Shown: positions 28,958 to 37,098, counted from the stretch's first letter. The stretch: DNA of 64,000 nt from Hyphomicrobiales bacterium (GCA_009377755.1 WHTM01000010.1:5001-69000); one strand, 5' to 3'. Notes: generated by a model not told the origin, from the letters alone. Made by a program: numbers and translations.

Positions 28958-29935
28958 ATGCATCGCTTACGACTACGGGCGGTCTTATGCACAACCTTGG
29001 CCGCGGTCGCGTTCGACGGCGGTGGCGCGCATGCGCAGACCATCACCGCCGCGACAACGCAGCCGGGCTCCCTCACGCACTCGCTGGGTTCGGCCGTGGC
29101 CAAGATCGCCACCGAGTTCGCGGGCGTGCGGATGGTGGTTCAGCCACAGGGCGGAAGCTCGCTGCTGCCGATCGCCGCCAAGATCAGCGAGTTCGGATTC
29201 TCGAACAGCTTCGATGTGGTGTTCTTCACCTCGGGCACCGGGGAGTACCAGGGCCGCGGGCCGCAGAAGAACATCCGCGTGGTGGCGCGCATCTTTCCGA
29301 ACCTGTCCCCGTTGTATGTGCGGCTCGATTCCCCGATCAAGAATCTGAAGGACCTCAAGGGCAAGCGCATCCCGGGCGGGTTCGCCGCGCAGAAATCGCT
29401 GCTGCTGTCCTACACGATGCAACTGGCGAATGCCGGGCTGACCTACGACGATGTGACGGTTGTGCTGACCCCGAACGTCGTCAAATCCGCCGACGACTTC
29501 GTCGCCGGCAAGGTCGACTCCTTCACCTTCGGGCTCGGCGCCGGCAAGCTCAAGGAAGTCGCGGCCGCCGTGGGGCCGTTGCGGGCACTGCCGATGGACC
29601 CCGATCCGGTGGCGATCGCCCGCGCCCAGGCGATCCTGCCGACGTCGTACATGATGGTGGTGAAACCTGCGCCCAACTTCCCGGAGATCAGGCAGGAGAT
29701 GCCCTTGGTGGTGTACGACTTCACGATGCAGACCTATGCCGAAGTGCCGGACGACGTCGTCTACAAGGTCGCCAAGGCGATGCACGACCATACGAAGGAG
29801 CTGACGGCAACCTTCGCCGGGTTGCGGCGGTTCAACCCGAAGGAAATGGCGATCAAGTACGACGGGCTCGAATACCATCCCGGCGCGATCAAGTTCTACA
29901 AGGAGATCGGTCAGTGGCCGCCGAAGGAACGATGA
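28958..29935 (+). CDS. TAXI-family TRAP-type substrate-binding protein
   Basis: This 325-residue exported protein has a signal peptide (RAVLCTTLAAVAFDGGGAHAQ, cleavage after AHA likely). It then has the TAXI features TAATTQPGSLTHSLGSAVAKI, the LKGKRIPGGFAAQKSLLL segment and a C-terminal KAMHDHTKELTATF helix. TAXI proteins deliver organic anions to a TRAP transporter. No DctQ/DctM membrane subunit is encoded nearby, so the partner is elsewhere or the protein works as an orphan receptor. The ATG follows AGGGAGA by eight bases. Its stop overlaps the next start (ATGA). Confidence 0.87.
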   Translation: MHRLRLRAVLCTTLAAVAFDGGGAHAQTITAATTQPGSLTHSLGSAVAKIATEFAGVRMVVQPQGGSSLLPIAAKISEFGFSNSFDVVFFTSGTGEYQGRGPQKNIRVVARIFPNLSPLYVRLDSPIKNLKDLKGKRIPGGFAAQKSLLLSYTMQLANAGLTYDDVTVVLTPNVVKSADDFVAGKVDSFTFGLGAGKLKEVAAAVGPLRALPMDPDPVAIARAQAILPTSYMMVVKPAPNFPEIRQEMPLVVYDFTMQTYAEVPDDVVYKVAKAMHDHTKELTATFAGLRRFNPKEMAIKYDGLEYHPGAIKFYKEIGQWPPKER

Positions 29936-30555
29936 TGGACGGCGAGCTGGCACACCGCATGGCGGAAGAGCGTGCGGCGTGCCGGGTGTTGCAGGTGTGG
30001 GCGTACAGCCGCGACCAAGGCGACTGGGAGAGCTTGCGCGACTGCTTCCACGCTGACGGCACGATCACGGTGTCGTGGTATTCCGGGCCGGCCTCCGGCT
30101 TTGTCGAGCGCTCGATGGCGATGGGCAAGGAGCGACGCCCGGAAGAGCGCAGCAAGCATCTGCTCGGCAACATGCGCGCGGACGTGATTGGGAGTCGCGC
30201 AATTCTGGAAGCCGACACCGTGATCACGGTGCGCGAGTTCATCGACGGCCACCTGTTCGACTTCGCCAGCAACGCGCGCTTCTTCCACCTGATGGAGAGG
30301 CGCGCCGGCGTCTGGCGCATATTGCGCGCCAATTGCATCTACGAGAAGGACCGGCTCGACCCGGTGATTCCGGGCTCGGTGCCGGCCTCGTTCTACGATC
30401 AGGTCGAAATGTCCGGGCCGGAGAACGGCTTCGCCTTCATGCGCTTCCGCCAGACCAAGAAGGACCGCACCATTCCGACCGGCCTGCCGCTCGCCGGCAG
30501 CGCCGAGGAGGCGGCGCTACGGGCGGAGGCGAAGCGGTGGCTCGCGGGCGGTTGA
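29932..30555 (+). CDS. NTF2-like/SnoaL-like domain protein
   Basis: The 207-residue protein opens with RMAEERAACRVLQVWAYSRDQGDWESLRDCFHADGTITV, a signature of NTF2-fold proteins of the SnoaL/ring-hydroxylating dioxygenase beta-subunit type. Next comes the conserved pocket region around VITVREFIDGHLFDFASNARFFHLMERR. The C-terminal third is a less conserved tail. It overlaps the TAXI protein gene by 4 nt (ATGA), so it is cotranslated and probably linked to the same compound. It could be a small catalytic or binding protein; no alpha subunit of a ring hydroxylase is present. Confidence 0.8.
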   Translation: MMDGELAHRMAEERAACRVLQVWAYSRDQGDWESLRDCFHADGTITVSWYSGPASGFVERSMAMGKERRPEERSKHLLGNMRADVIGSRAILEADTVITVREFIDGHLFDFASNARFFHLMERRAGVWRILRANCIYEKDRLDPVIPGSVPASFYDQVEMSGPENGFAFMRFRQTKKDRTIPTGLPLAGSAEEAALRAEAKRWLAGG

Positions 30556-30563
30556 TCCGACGT

Positions 30564-30660
30564 GGTGTCGTGGCCGGGCTTGTCCCGGCCATCCACGCTT
30601 TTCTTGACGCCACCAGGACTTCAAGACGTGGATGCCCGCGAGAAGCGCGGGCATGACGCC
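30564..30660. repeat. Palindromic repeat, CATCCACG/CGTGGATG family
   Basis: TGTCGTGGCCGGG and CATCCACGCTTTTCTTG pair with CTTCAAGACGTGGATG and the closing GGGCATGACG. It is related to 8928-9017. It lies just downstream of tRNA-Val on the minus strand and could help end that transcript. Confidence 0.75.
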
Positions 30661-30682
30661 GAGAATTTCTGCTCGAGGATGA

Positions 30683-30757
30683 TGGTGGGCGCGACAGGGA
30701 TCGAACCTGTGACCCCTTGGATGTCGACCAAGTGCTCTACCGCTGAGCTACGCGCCC
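30683..30757 (-). tRNA. tRNA-Val (anticodon GAC)
   Basis: Reading the minus strand, the cloverleaf has a 7-bp acceptor (GGGCGCG with CGCGCCC), D stem GCTC/GAGC, anticodon stem CTTGG/CCAAG, T stem ACAGG/CCTGT and T loop TTCGATC. A discriminator A and genomically encoded CCA follow at 30683-30685. The anticodon loop is TCGACAT, giving anticodon GAC (30723-30725) for valine codons GTC and GTT. Position 33 reads C where nearly all tRNAs have U. The length is 75 nt including CCA. Confidence 0.9.
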
Positions 30758-30825
30758 TGATGCCATTGGAACGCCACGTCTTATCGGCTCCGGATACAGG
30801 AGGCAAGCGGAGGCAGATCTATAAC

Positions 30826-30955
30826 CCGTGTCCCGGGCGCATTGCAGCACACCGGAAGTCGGGTATACCCGACTTCCGGCACCTCTTAGAGTGTCGCAAG
30901 TCGGAAACATCCGACTTGCGAAGTGCTGCTATGCAGACCCGGGACCCCGGTTGCT
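30826..30955. repeat. Nested palindromic repeat upstream of tRNA-Val
   Basis: The outer arms GTGTCCCGGG and CCCGGGAC enclose two inner palindromes. One is a perfect 28-nt palindrome at 30852-30879 (CCGGAAGTCGGGTA and its complement). The other is a 26-nt hairpin at 30895-30920 (CGCAAGTCGGA/TCCGACTTGCG). The imperfect GCATTGCAGCAC and GTGCTGCTATGC arms also pair. It belongs to the GTCCCGG family. It occupies most of 30758-31042, where I see no gene. Confidence 0.8.
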
Positions 30956-31042
30956 TGGCGGGTTTCGATACCGGGACCCCGCATCTGCGCAGCAGCGTTG
31001 CGCGCTGCAGCGCGTGCGGGGAACGCCGCCAAGCTTGCGCCA

Positions 31043-32035
31043 TCACATCCACACCGCGAACCCCATGCCGCAGCCGGTGCCGGCCGCCGAGCGGTAGCAC
31101 GGGATGTACTCCTGCCAGTCGGTCTTCAAGTGCGCCGACGCGCCGGCGACCGTGATCCAGTTGCGGATCTCCGAGGAACCGGAATTGAGCTTGGCCATCG
31201 GGATCGAGGACAGCGCCTCGCCGTCGCCGCGGCGGCAGGCGTCGAGGATGAGTTGGTCGAGGTCCTCGTCGACGGCGAAGTGGCTCAGGCCCCCCGAGCC
31301 GAGGATGCCGACACGGGCATTGCCGGGCGCCGTGCGCACCGCGTCGCGGATTGCCTGGCCGAGTTGATAGCAGCGGCGCGGGCGCGGCTGGTTCGGCGGA
31401 AAATACGTGTTGAGCGCCACCGGCACGATCGGGATCACTGCATCGTCGTGCATCAGCCGCTGATGCACGAAGCCGAAGGCGTGGCCCTCGCCGTGCCCCT
31501 TGCCAAGCCGCTTGGCATGGCTGATGTCGAAGCCATGATCCATCAGCGAATTGGTCAGATGCAGCGCAAGCGCCGCGTCGACCGGATAGGCGCGAGTGTC
31601 GCCGTCGACATGATACTGCGAGCGCGCCTTGCGCCACCAGTCCGGCGCATCCTCGTCCATGCGCAGCGGATTGTTTTCGATCGTCTCGCCGGTATAGATC
31701 AGGATCGCAGGCATATTGTCGTCGGAGTACTGCTCGTTCTGGTCGTCGCCGATGATGATCAGGGCGTCGAGCCTGGCGTCGGCGATGGTTTTGGCGACGC
31801 GCTCGACATTTGCGGTGCAACGCGCCGCGCGCTCCGCGAGCACCTCGGGCTTGATCTGGTCCTTGATCGCGGGGTCGGCCTGCGCCAGCAGCTCGCCGTA
31901 GGTACTGGGGCGCCCGTTGCGGTCGAGCAGCCGGCGGCCGCTGGCGTCGATCTCGGCGTGCTTGGGATAGTCTTCCGGTGGGCTGTTCAATAGCGGGCTG
32001 TGCGACGTTCCGACGCCGAGGACGATATCTGCCAT
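31043..32035 (-). CDS. Extradiol ring-cleavage dioxygenase (LigB superfamily)
   Basis: This 330-residue class III extradiol dioxygenase-like protein opens MADIVLGVGTSHSPLLN, with the first iron-ligand His in GTSHS. It carries IIIGDDQNEQYSDDNMPA, GHGEGHAFGFVHQRLM and the catalytic GILGSGGLSHFAVDE. It is only distantly similar to the LigB-like gene at 23819 and has no adjacent LigA partner. The C-terminal part has extra length and could contain its own small-subunit-like helices. It is probably a single-chain ring-cleavage enzyme of the MhpB/gallate dioxygenase superfamily. I chose ATG 32035, which gives the family N-terminus. Confidence 0.88.
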   Translation of the reverse strand: MADIVLGVGTSHSPLLNSPPEDYPKHAEIDASGRRLLDRNGRPSTYGELLAQADPAIKDQIKPEVLAERAARCTANVERVAKTIADARLDALIIIGDDQNEQYSDDNMPAILIYTGETIENNPLRMDEDAPDWWRKARSQYHVDGDTRAYPVDAALALHLTNSLMDHGFDISHAKRLGKGHGEGHAFGFVHQRLMHDDAVIPIVPVALNTYFPPNQPRPRRCYQLGQAIRDAVRTAPGNARVGILGSGGLSHFAVDEDLDQLILDACRRGDGEALSSIPMAKLNSGSSEIRNWITVAGASAHLKTDWQEYIPCYRSAAGTGCGMGFAVWM

Positions 32036-32155
32036 GTCCGGACTCCGTACCTGCACCGCACCCCTGAGGCGCAGTATCTTCACAGTTCTGGCTCTGATCC
32101 CGCACCATGTAGCATGACGCGAGCCTTGCTCAAGCACTTGTCGCGGTCATTCGCT

Positions 32156-32965
32156 TCACTTGCGCGCCGAACGAATGAACGCAATCGCGGCCGCATTGAA
32201 TTCGGCCGGCTTCTCGATGTTCACGAGATGGCCGGCATCGGCGATGACGGTGAAGCGCGCGCCCGGGATCATCCCCGCCAATTCCCGGCACGTGTCCGGG
32301 GTCGTCAGGCGATCCTCCGCGCCGACGATCACGTGGGTCGGCACGCCGATGTCGGCGAGCTCGCCGTGGTTCCCGGCCATCGCGGACGCCTCGATGGTTT
32401 TGATGTAGGATTCCTTGTGCAGGCGCGACATGCTGTCGACCAGGGCATCGAAGGATTCCTTGGAGGCGTTCGGGCCCGCAAGCGTCTTTGCCACCGGAAC
32501 GGCGATGTCCTGGGGCTCGCCACCGCTCACCAGCGGCTCCTTGCGCAGGCGGATGAATTCGCGCCGCTTCTCCTCGGAAAAATGCGAAAACCCGCGGTGC
32601 GTGTCGCACAATGTCAACGTGAGCAGGCGCTCGGGATAAAGCGCGGCAAAATCGAGCGCGATGCGTCCGCCCATGGACAATCCGACGATGTGCGCCTGTC
32701 CGGCTCCGAAGTGATCGAGCACGCGGATAAGGTCGTGCGAGAAGTCCGAGAACGTGAGCGGCCCCTCATAGTCATCGCTTTCGCCGTAGCCGCGCGCGTC
32801 CCAGGCGACGGAATGCCAGTGGCTGGCAAACGCCGGCAGGTTGTCGTGCCAGTTGCGTTTGTTGCCGCCGATGCCGTGCAGGAAGACGAGCAACTGGCCG
32901 GCGCCCATATGGTCGACGGCGATGCGAGGCGCCGGGCCGATGCGATCGGCTTTCCATTGAGTCAC
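32156..32965 (-). CDS. Alpha/beta hydrolase, enol-lactonase/meta-cleavage hydrolase-like
   Basis: The 269-residue protein has the oxyanion loop LVFLHGIGGNKRNW, the nucleophile elbow IVGLSMGGRIALDFA, aspartate in VGAEDRLTTPD and histidine in IADAGHLVNIEKPAEF. The layout resembles 3-oxoadipate enol-lactonase (PcaD) and meta-cleavage product hydrolases. The GTG at 32965 overlaps the stop of the upstream permease gene (GTGA) and has GGGAG upstream, which fixes the start. It is the last gene of the ABC importer operon, so it probably acts on the imported compound or its ring-cleavage product. That link is inferred. Confidence 0.88.
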   Translation of the reverse strand: MTQWKADRIGPAPRIAVDHMGAGQLLVFLHGIGGNKRNWHDNLPAFASHWHSVAWDARGYGESDDYEGPLTFSDFSHDLIRVLDHFGAGQAHIVGLSMGGRIALDFAALYPERLLTLTLCDTHRGFSHFSEEKRREFIRLRKEPLVSGGEPQDIAVPVAKTLAGPNASKESFDALVDSMSRLHKESYIKTIEASAMAGNHGELADIGVPTHVIVGAEDRLTTPDTCRELAGMIPGARFTVIADAGHLVNIEKPAEFNAAAIAFIRSARK

Positions 32966-33738
32966 GATGACACTCCCTGGTTTTTCGAATAGGCGCGCGC
33001 CAACGGGGCGAGCGCCAGCCGGTCGACGGCGAACACAACGATTACGATGACGAAGCAGCAGGCGAAGACCATCGCCGCATTCGCGTTCGATTGCGCCTGC
33101 AGCATCAGATAGCCAAGCCCGGACTGGGCGCCGAACAGTTCGGCCACCAGCGCGATCTTCCAGCAGATGCCGAACGCGATGCGCAGGCCGGCGGCGAGGA
33201 ACGGCATGACGAGGGGCAAGGTCACGCGCGTGAACCGACGCCATCGGCTGCGGCTGAGGCTCGCCCCCATTTCCTCCAGTTCGGCATCGATATTGCGAAA
33301 GCCTTCCAGCGCATTCGTAAGACAGAACGGGAGAACGATCGCGACCTCGATGAAGATCACGGTCAGATTGGAAACGTCAAACCACACCACGCCCAGGATG
33401 GCCCAGCCGACGGAGGGAAAGCTGTTGAGAATGACCAGGACACGCTGTTCGAGCAGCGCCGACACGATCGCGAACGACCGTGCAAGCAGCCCTAGTCCGA
33501 CCGCCATGGTCATGGCGATGGCGACCGCGGTGCCGACACGCGCGAAGCTGACGCCCAGGTGGTAGAGCAGCGCCGGATCGATACCGAAGCGCGCGACCGC
33601 CGCCACGACCTCGGCCGGGCCGGGAAGGACGAACGACGGCAGGTCCCGCGCCGTCAGCCACCAGCCGACCACGGCCAGTAGCACGGCCCCCTCGGCGAAG
33701 CCGTGGCGAACGATCCGTGCGCGCGCCGCATCAGTCAA
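32962..33738 (-). CDS. ABC transporter permease (SsuC/TauC type)
   Basis: The 258-residue inner-membrane protein belongs to the BPD_transp_1 family. It has about six hydrophobic helices and the EAA-type cytoplasmic loop EEMGASLSRSRWRRFTRVTLPLVMP. It also has the IAFGICWKIALVAELFGAQSGLGYLM block typical of nitrate/sulfonate/taurine permeases. I chose the TTG at 33738 because GGAGG lies seven bases upstream and the start overlaps the previous permease gene by eight bases. No ATG fits better. Two different permeases in one operon suggest a heterodimeric channel. Confidence 0.88.
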   Translation of the reverse strand: MTDAARARIVRHGFAEGAVLLAVVGWWLTARDLPSFVLPGPAEVVAAVARFGIDPALLYHLGVSFARVGTAVAIAMTMAVGLGLLARSFAIVSALLEQRVLVILNSFPSVGWAILGVVWFDVSNLTVIFIEVAIVLPFCLTNALEGFRNIDAELEEMGASLSRSRWRRFTRVTLPLVMPFLAAGLRIAFGICWKIALVAELFGAQSGLGYLMLQAQSNANAAMVFACCFVIVIVVFAVDRLALAPLARAYSKNQGVSS

Positions 33739-34543
33739 TGCCGTACCTCCGGTCGAGCCGGCGCTGCAACGGGCGGAACACGAACACTTCCATGCAGGCG
33801 ACAAACAGCAGGATGTACAGGATCACCGCGAAGATCGTCTCAGTGTCGAATTCCTGACGCGCGACGTTGAGCAGATATCCGACCCCCGCATTGCCGCCGA
33901 ACAGCTCGGCGGTGAGCGTTACCTTCCACGCCACGCCGAAGCTGATGCGCAATGTCGCGAACATGTAAGGCACCAGCATCGGCACCAGCAGCTTGGCGAG
34001 CCGGCGCCAGCGCGCGCGCGTCAGACTGCGCCCCAGCTCGACAAGCTCGGAATCGAGCTCGATCAGGCCGGTGCGCAGATTGATCGTCGCGAACGGAATG
34101 AGGATCATAGTGACGGCAAAAATGACCGTCGTGCTGTCGATCCCGAACCAGAGGATTCCGAGGAACAACCAGCCGATTCCGGAAAAGGCGTTCAGGAACG
34201 GAGTGGCGCGGGAATCGATCAGGAGCCGCGAGGCCGGGAGAAAATGTGCGGAGAACGCCAGCGCCACGCCGACCATGAACGCGAACGTAATGGCGGTCCC
34301 GACGTGCGCCAGCGAAAAGCCGAGCTGCAACGCGAGCAGCGGATCGGACACGAACGCAACCATCCGGCGCGCCACTGCGACCGGGCCGGGAAGCTGATAC
34401 GCGGGCACGAACAACGAATAAACCCACCACAGCGCTAGAACCGCGGCGGTGAATCCGTGGAGGGCCCACGTCCGTCGCGTGGGCCCTCCGGACCGCGTCA
34501 GGACGGCTGGAGGAGCCCGATCGATTGAGCGCGCGCTATCCAC
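33731..34543 (-). CDS. ABC transporter permease (SsuC/TauC type)
   Basis: This 270-residue homologue of the next gene has an N-terminal helix HGFTAAVLALWWVYSLFV, the EAA loop VELGRSLTRARWRRLAKLLVPMLVP and LRISFGVAWKVTLTAELFGGNAGVGYLL. It is predicted to form the membrane channel with its neighbour. Between it and the binding-protein gene lies a 199-nt gap that holds a palindromic repeat (34589-34710). Confidence 0.88.
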   Translation of the reverse strand: MDSARSIDRAPPAVLTRSGGPTRRTWALHGFTAAVLALWWVYSLFVPAYQLPGPVAVARRMVAFVSDPLLALQLGFSLAHVGTAITFAFMVGVALAFSAHFLPASRLLIDSRATPFLNAFSGIGWLFLGILWFGIDSTTVIFAVTMILIPFATINLRTGLIELDSELVELGRSLTRARWRRLAKLLVPMLVPYMFATLRISFGVAWKVTLTAELFGGNAGVGYLLNVARQEFDTETIFAVILYILLFVACMEVFVFRPLQRRLDRRYGID

Positions 34544-34588
34544 TAGCTAGTACCCGCATTCGTTGAAGTGCAATTCGCGAGCGGCTCA

Positions 34589-34710
34589 TGCTTCGAGACG
34601 CCGTTCCTCGCTTCGCGAGAAACGGCTCCTCAGCATGAGGTTGACTTTATCGAACGACCTCATCCTGAGAAGCGTGCGCCGCCGAGGCGGCGCTCGCGTC
34701 TCGAAGGATG
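34589..34710. repeat. Palindromic repeat inside the ABC importer operon
   Basis: CTTCGAGACGCCG and CCTCAGCATGAGG pair with CCTCATCCTGAGAAGC and GTCTCGAAGGATG. A related pattern is widespread in Rhizobiales genomes. It separates the binding-protein gene (34743) from the permeases and could weaken downstream transcription. Confidence 0.78.
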
Positions 34711-34742
34711 TGTCCCGAAACACGGATTCGCGAAAGCGAGCA

Positions 34743-35735
34743 CTAATCTTGAATCGCCGGCTTCCAGACTGTCTCCATGACCGGTGGCGCCTTCTTGAGG
34801 ATGCCGAGCTCGATGGCTCTCTTCCAAAGCAGCTCGATCGCCTTGATGTCGTTCTTGCTGAGCAAGGCGGGGAATTGGGAGAACCGCGTGAACCAAGCCT
34901 TAAAGAATTCGGGGTCGGTGTCTGTCGCCTTCGCCACGGCCGGAAACACCTCCCCGGGATTCTTCGCTGCGTATTCCACGGACGCATGCAGGACGCGCAG
35001 GAATTCCTTGTAAGCGTCGGAATCGGCGTCGAGCCTGTCCCCGTATCCGGCGAGCACGGCGGACACCATCCGGACGCCGAACTTCTTGGTCAGGTCGCCC
35101 GCCGTTTGGGTGACCACCACGAAGTCGTCGGTCTGCATGGCCTTGAAGGCTTGCGCGTGGATCAAGGTCGCCGCATCGATCCGGCCGGAGGCGAGCGCCG
35201 CCGGCAGCGCCGGCGCCGGCATCTCGACAAACTCGATATCACCGCCGCGGACTGCGACATTGAGGCCATGCACGTCCGCCAGCGCGATGCGGATCAGGGT
35301 GATCCCTGCCGATCCGAGAGAATAGACGCCGAGCTTCTTGCCTTTGAGATCGGCCACGCTCTTGATCGGGCTACCCTTCTTGACCCAGATCGCAGCGCCC
35401 TCTCCGGACGCGTGATAGCGAAGTCCGGTGCCGACAATGCGCAAGTCCAATCCGCGTTCGCGCGCCCGCGGGATGGCGACCGCCGCCGTCTGAATGACGT
35501 CATAGCTGCGCGCCGCCGTCGCTTGGATCAGCGCCGAGATGTTGAGCGGCGTTGCTTCGACGCGGATCTTGTCGGATTTCGCCTTACCGTTCTTCAGAGC
35601 CCACATGACGGCCTCGTGCGACGGATCCGCCAGATAGCCGAATTTCACAGTGGTCTGGGCGCTCCCCGGCGCCGATGTGAGCACGGAAGCGGCCAAGGAA
35701 GCGGCCATGACGCCGCAGAGCAGCCAAGTCTTCAT
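34743..35735 (-). CDS. ABC transporter substrate-binding protein (SsuA/NMT1-like)
   Basis: The 330-residue periplasmic protein has a signal peptide (WLLCGVMAASLAASVLTSAPGSAQ). It then has VKFGYLADPSHEAVMWALKNGKAK, the ligand-loop SVADLKGKKLGVYSLGSAG and LAGYGDRLDADSDAYKEFLR. It belongs to the nitrate/sulfonate/bicarbonate and THI5-like binding-protein group. The ligand is unknown; the surrounding genes suggest an aromatic or organosulfur compound. Its ATG overlaps the stop of the ATPase gene by 4 nt (ATGA), so translation is coupled. Confidence 0.88.
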   Translation of the reverse strand: MKTWLLCGVMAASLAASVLTSAPGSAQTTVKFGYLADPSHEAVMWALKNGKAKSDKIRVEATPLNISALIQATAARSYDVIQTAAVAIPRARERGLDLRIVGTGLRYHASGEGAAIWVKKGSPIKSVADLKGKKLGVYSLGSAGITLIRIALADVHGLNVAVRGGDIEFVEMPAPALPAALASGRIDAATLIHAQAFKAMQTDDFVVVTQTAGDLTKKFGVRMVSAVLAGYGDRLDADSDAYKEFLRVLHASVEYAAKNPGEVFPAVAKATDTDPEFFKAWFTRFSQFPALLSKNDIKAIELLWKRAIELGILKKAPPVMETVWKPAIQD

Positions 35736-36508
35736 TGAACGTCCTCCTGCAATTGTGTTGCGGTCGTGTCGAACAGCTGCAGCATGTCGCGCCGCGCTTG
35801 CCGTAGATTCTCGTCGGCCTCGATATCCCGCGGCCGTGCGGCGCTCAGCGGTATGACGCGAACGACCCGAGCCGGCTTCGGCGAAAGCACAATGACCCGG
35901 TCGGCAAGATAGAGTGCCTCATCCACATCGTGTGTCACAAACAGGATCGTCCGTCCGGTCTCCTGCCAGAGGTCGACGAGCTGCTGGCGCAGGCGCTGCC
36001 GCGTGTTCGGGTCCAGCGCCGAAAACGGTTCGTCCATAAGGATGATGTCGGGGTCGAGCGCCAGCGCGCGGGCAATCGCGACACGTTGACGCTCTCCGCC
36101 GGACAGCATGATCGGCATCTTGTGGATGTCCGACCCCAATCCCATGCGTTCGAGCTGCCATTTTGCCCGCGTGCGTCGTTCCGTCGGAGACATGTCCGAA
36201 ATGCGCATTTCAAGACCGAAGGCGGCATTGTCGAGCGCGTCCTTCCATGGCAGCAGGCGCGGCGACTGGAACACGAAGGCGAGCCGGTCCCATGCGGCCG
36301 ATGGGTTGCGTCCCTCGACGAGAACCTCCCCGTCCTGTACCGGCAACAGATCACCGATGACGCGCAACGCCGTCGATTTTCCGCAGCCGGAAGGGCCGAG
36401 AAGGCAAACGAACTCACCGGCCCGCACGTCAAAGCTCAACGCGTCATAGATGGGAACGCCACCCAGATGCAGGCGGACCCGGTCGAACGCGATGGCAAGC
36501 TCGGTCAT
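35732..36508 (-). CDS. ABC transporter ATP-binding protein (SsuB/TauB type)
   Basis: The 258-residue ATPase has Walker A GPSGCGKST, Q-loop FVFQSPRLLPWKDALDN, signature MLSGGERQRVAIARAL, Walker B DIILMDEPFSALD and the H-loop FVTHDVDEAL. The Q-loop sequence with RLLPW is typical of nitrate/sulfonate/taurine importers. I chose ATG 36508. It is the first gene of an operon that runs through the binding protein, two permeases and the hydrolase. The promoter should lie in 36509-36735, where I see no other gene. Confidence 0.9.
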   Translation of the reverse strand: MTELAIAFDRVRLHLGGVPIYDALSFDVRAGEFVCLLGPSGCGKSTALRVIGDLLPVQDGEVLVEGRNPSAAWDRLAFVFQSPRLLPWKDALDNAAFGLEMRISDMSPTERRTRAKWQLERMGLGSDIHKMPIMLSGGERQRVAIARALALDPDIILMDEPFSALDPNTRQRLRQQLVDLWQETGRTILFVTHDVDEALYLADRVIVLSPKPARVVRVIPLSAARPRDIEADENLRQARRDMLQLFDTTATQLQEDVQ

Positions 36509-36735
36509 TGCGGGTCCCGACGCAAAGATCATACCAATGGCTTGGCAACGCTTGCCGGGATGGGAGCGAGAGTCAAGTTGCGTGGCGGCGCCACCGAACA
36601 CGGGAAGCCGGCGCCTGACCGGATTCCGGAATGCTCAAGTTTTTGGTCGGAGGATTTCCGCTGTTCGCAAGCTAACGTGTGCGCGTGGCGCACAGGGAAC
36701 TCAAAAACGGAGACCCTGTCAGGCGTTGACGGCGC

Positions 36736-37098
36736 TCACGCCGCCGCCAGCATCTTCTGCACTTCGTTCACCAGTTCGCGCAGGTGGATCGGCTTCGACA
36801 GCACTTTGGCGTGCTTGGGGGCATTGGAATCGGCGTTCAGCGCCACCGCCGCGAAGCCGGTGATGAACATGATCTTGATGTCGGGATCAAGCTCGGATGC
36901 GCGACGCGCCAGCTCGATCCCGTCCATCTCCGGCATCACGATATCGGTGAGCAGGAGCTCGAACGGTTCCTCGCGCAGGCGCTGATAGGCGGAGAGGCCG
37001 TTGTCATAGGAACTGACGTCGAAGCCGGCGTTCTGCAGCGCCTTGACCAGGAAGCGGCGCATGTCGGTGTCGTCTTCGGCAAGCAGGATTTTGGCCAT
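36736..37098 (-). CDS. cpdR: Response regulator CpdR
   Basis: CpdR is a single-domain receiver that controls ClpXP-mediated degradation of cell-cycle regulators and is phosphorylated via ChpT in alphaproteobacteria. The 120-residue protein reads MAKILLAEDDTDMRRFLVKALQ at the start, with phospho-Asp in LLLTDIVMPEMDG, Thr in FITGFAAVAL and Lys in VLSKPIHL. It ends ELVNEVQKMLAA. The conserved neighbour is the N-formylglutamate amidohydrolase-family gene on the other strand. The start ATG at 37098 is chosen over upstream options because it gives the exact family N-terminus. Confidence 0.9.
   Translation of the reverse strand: MAKILLAEDDTDMRRFLVKALQNAGFDVSSYDNGLSAYQRLREEPFELLLTDIVMPEMDGIELARRASELDPDIKIMFITGFAAVALNADSNAPKHAKVLSKPIHLRELVNEVQKMLAAA

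Noticed and set aside
27991-29931. N-terminal extension of the NTF2-like protein back across the hydroxylase gene
   Set aside because: The extension is antisense to the hydroxylase and out of frame with the TAXI protein gene. The ATG at 29932 overlaps the TAXI stop and starts the NTF2 domain.
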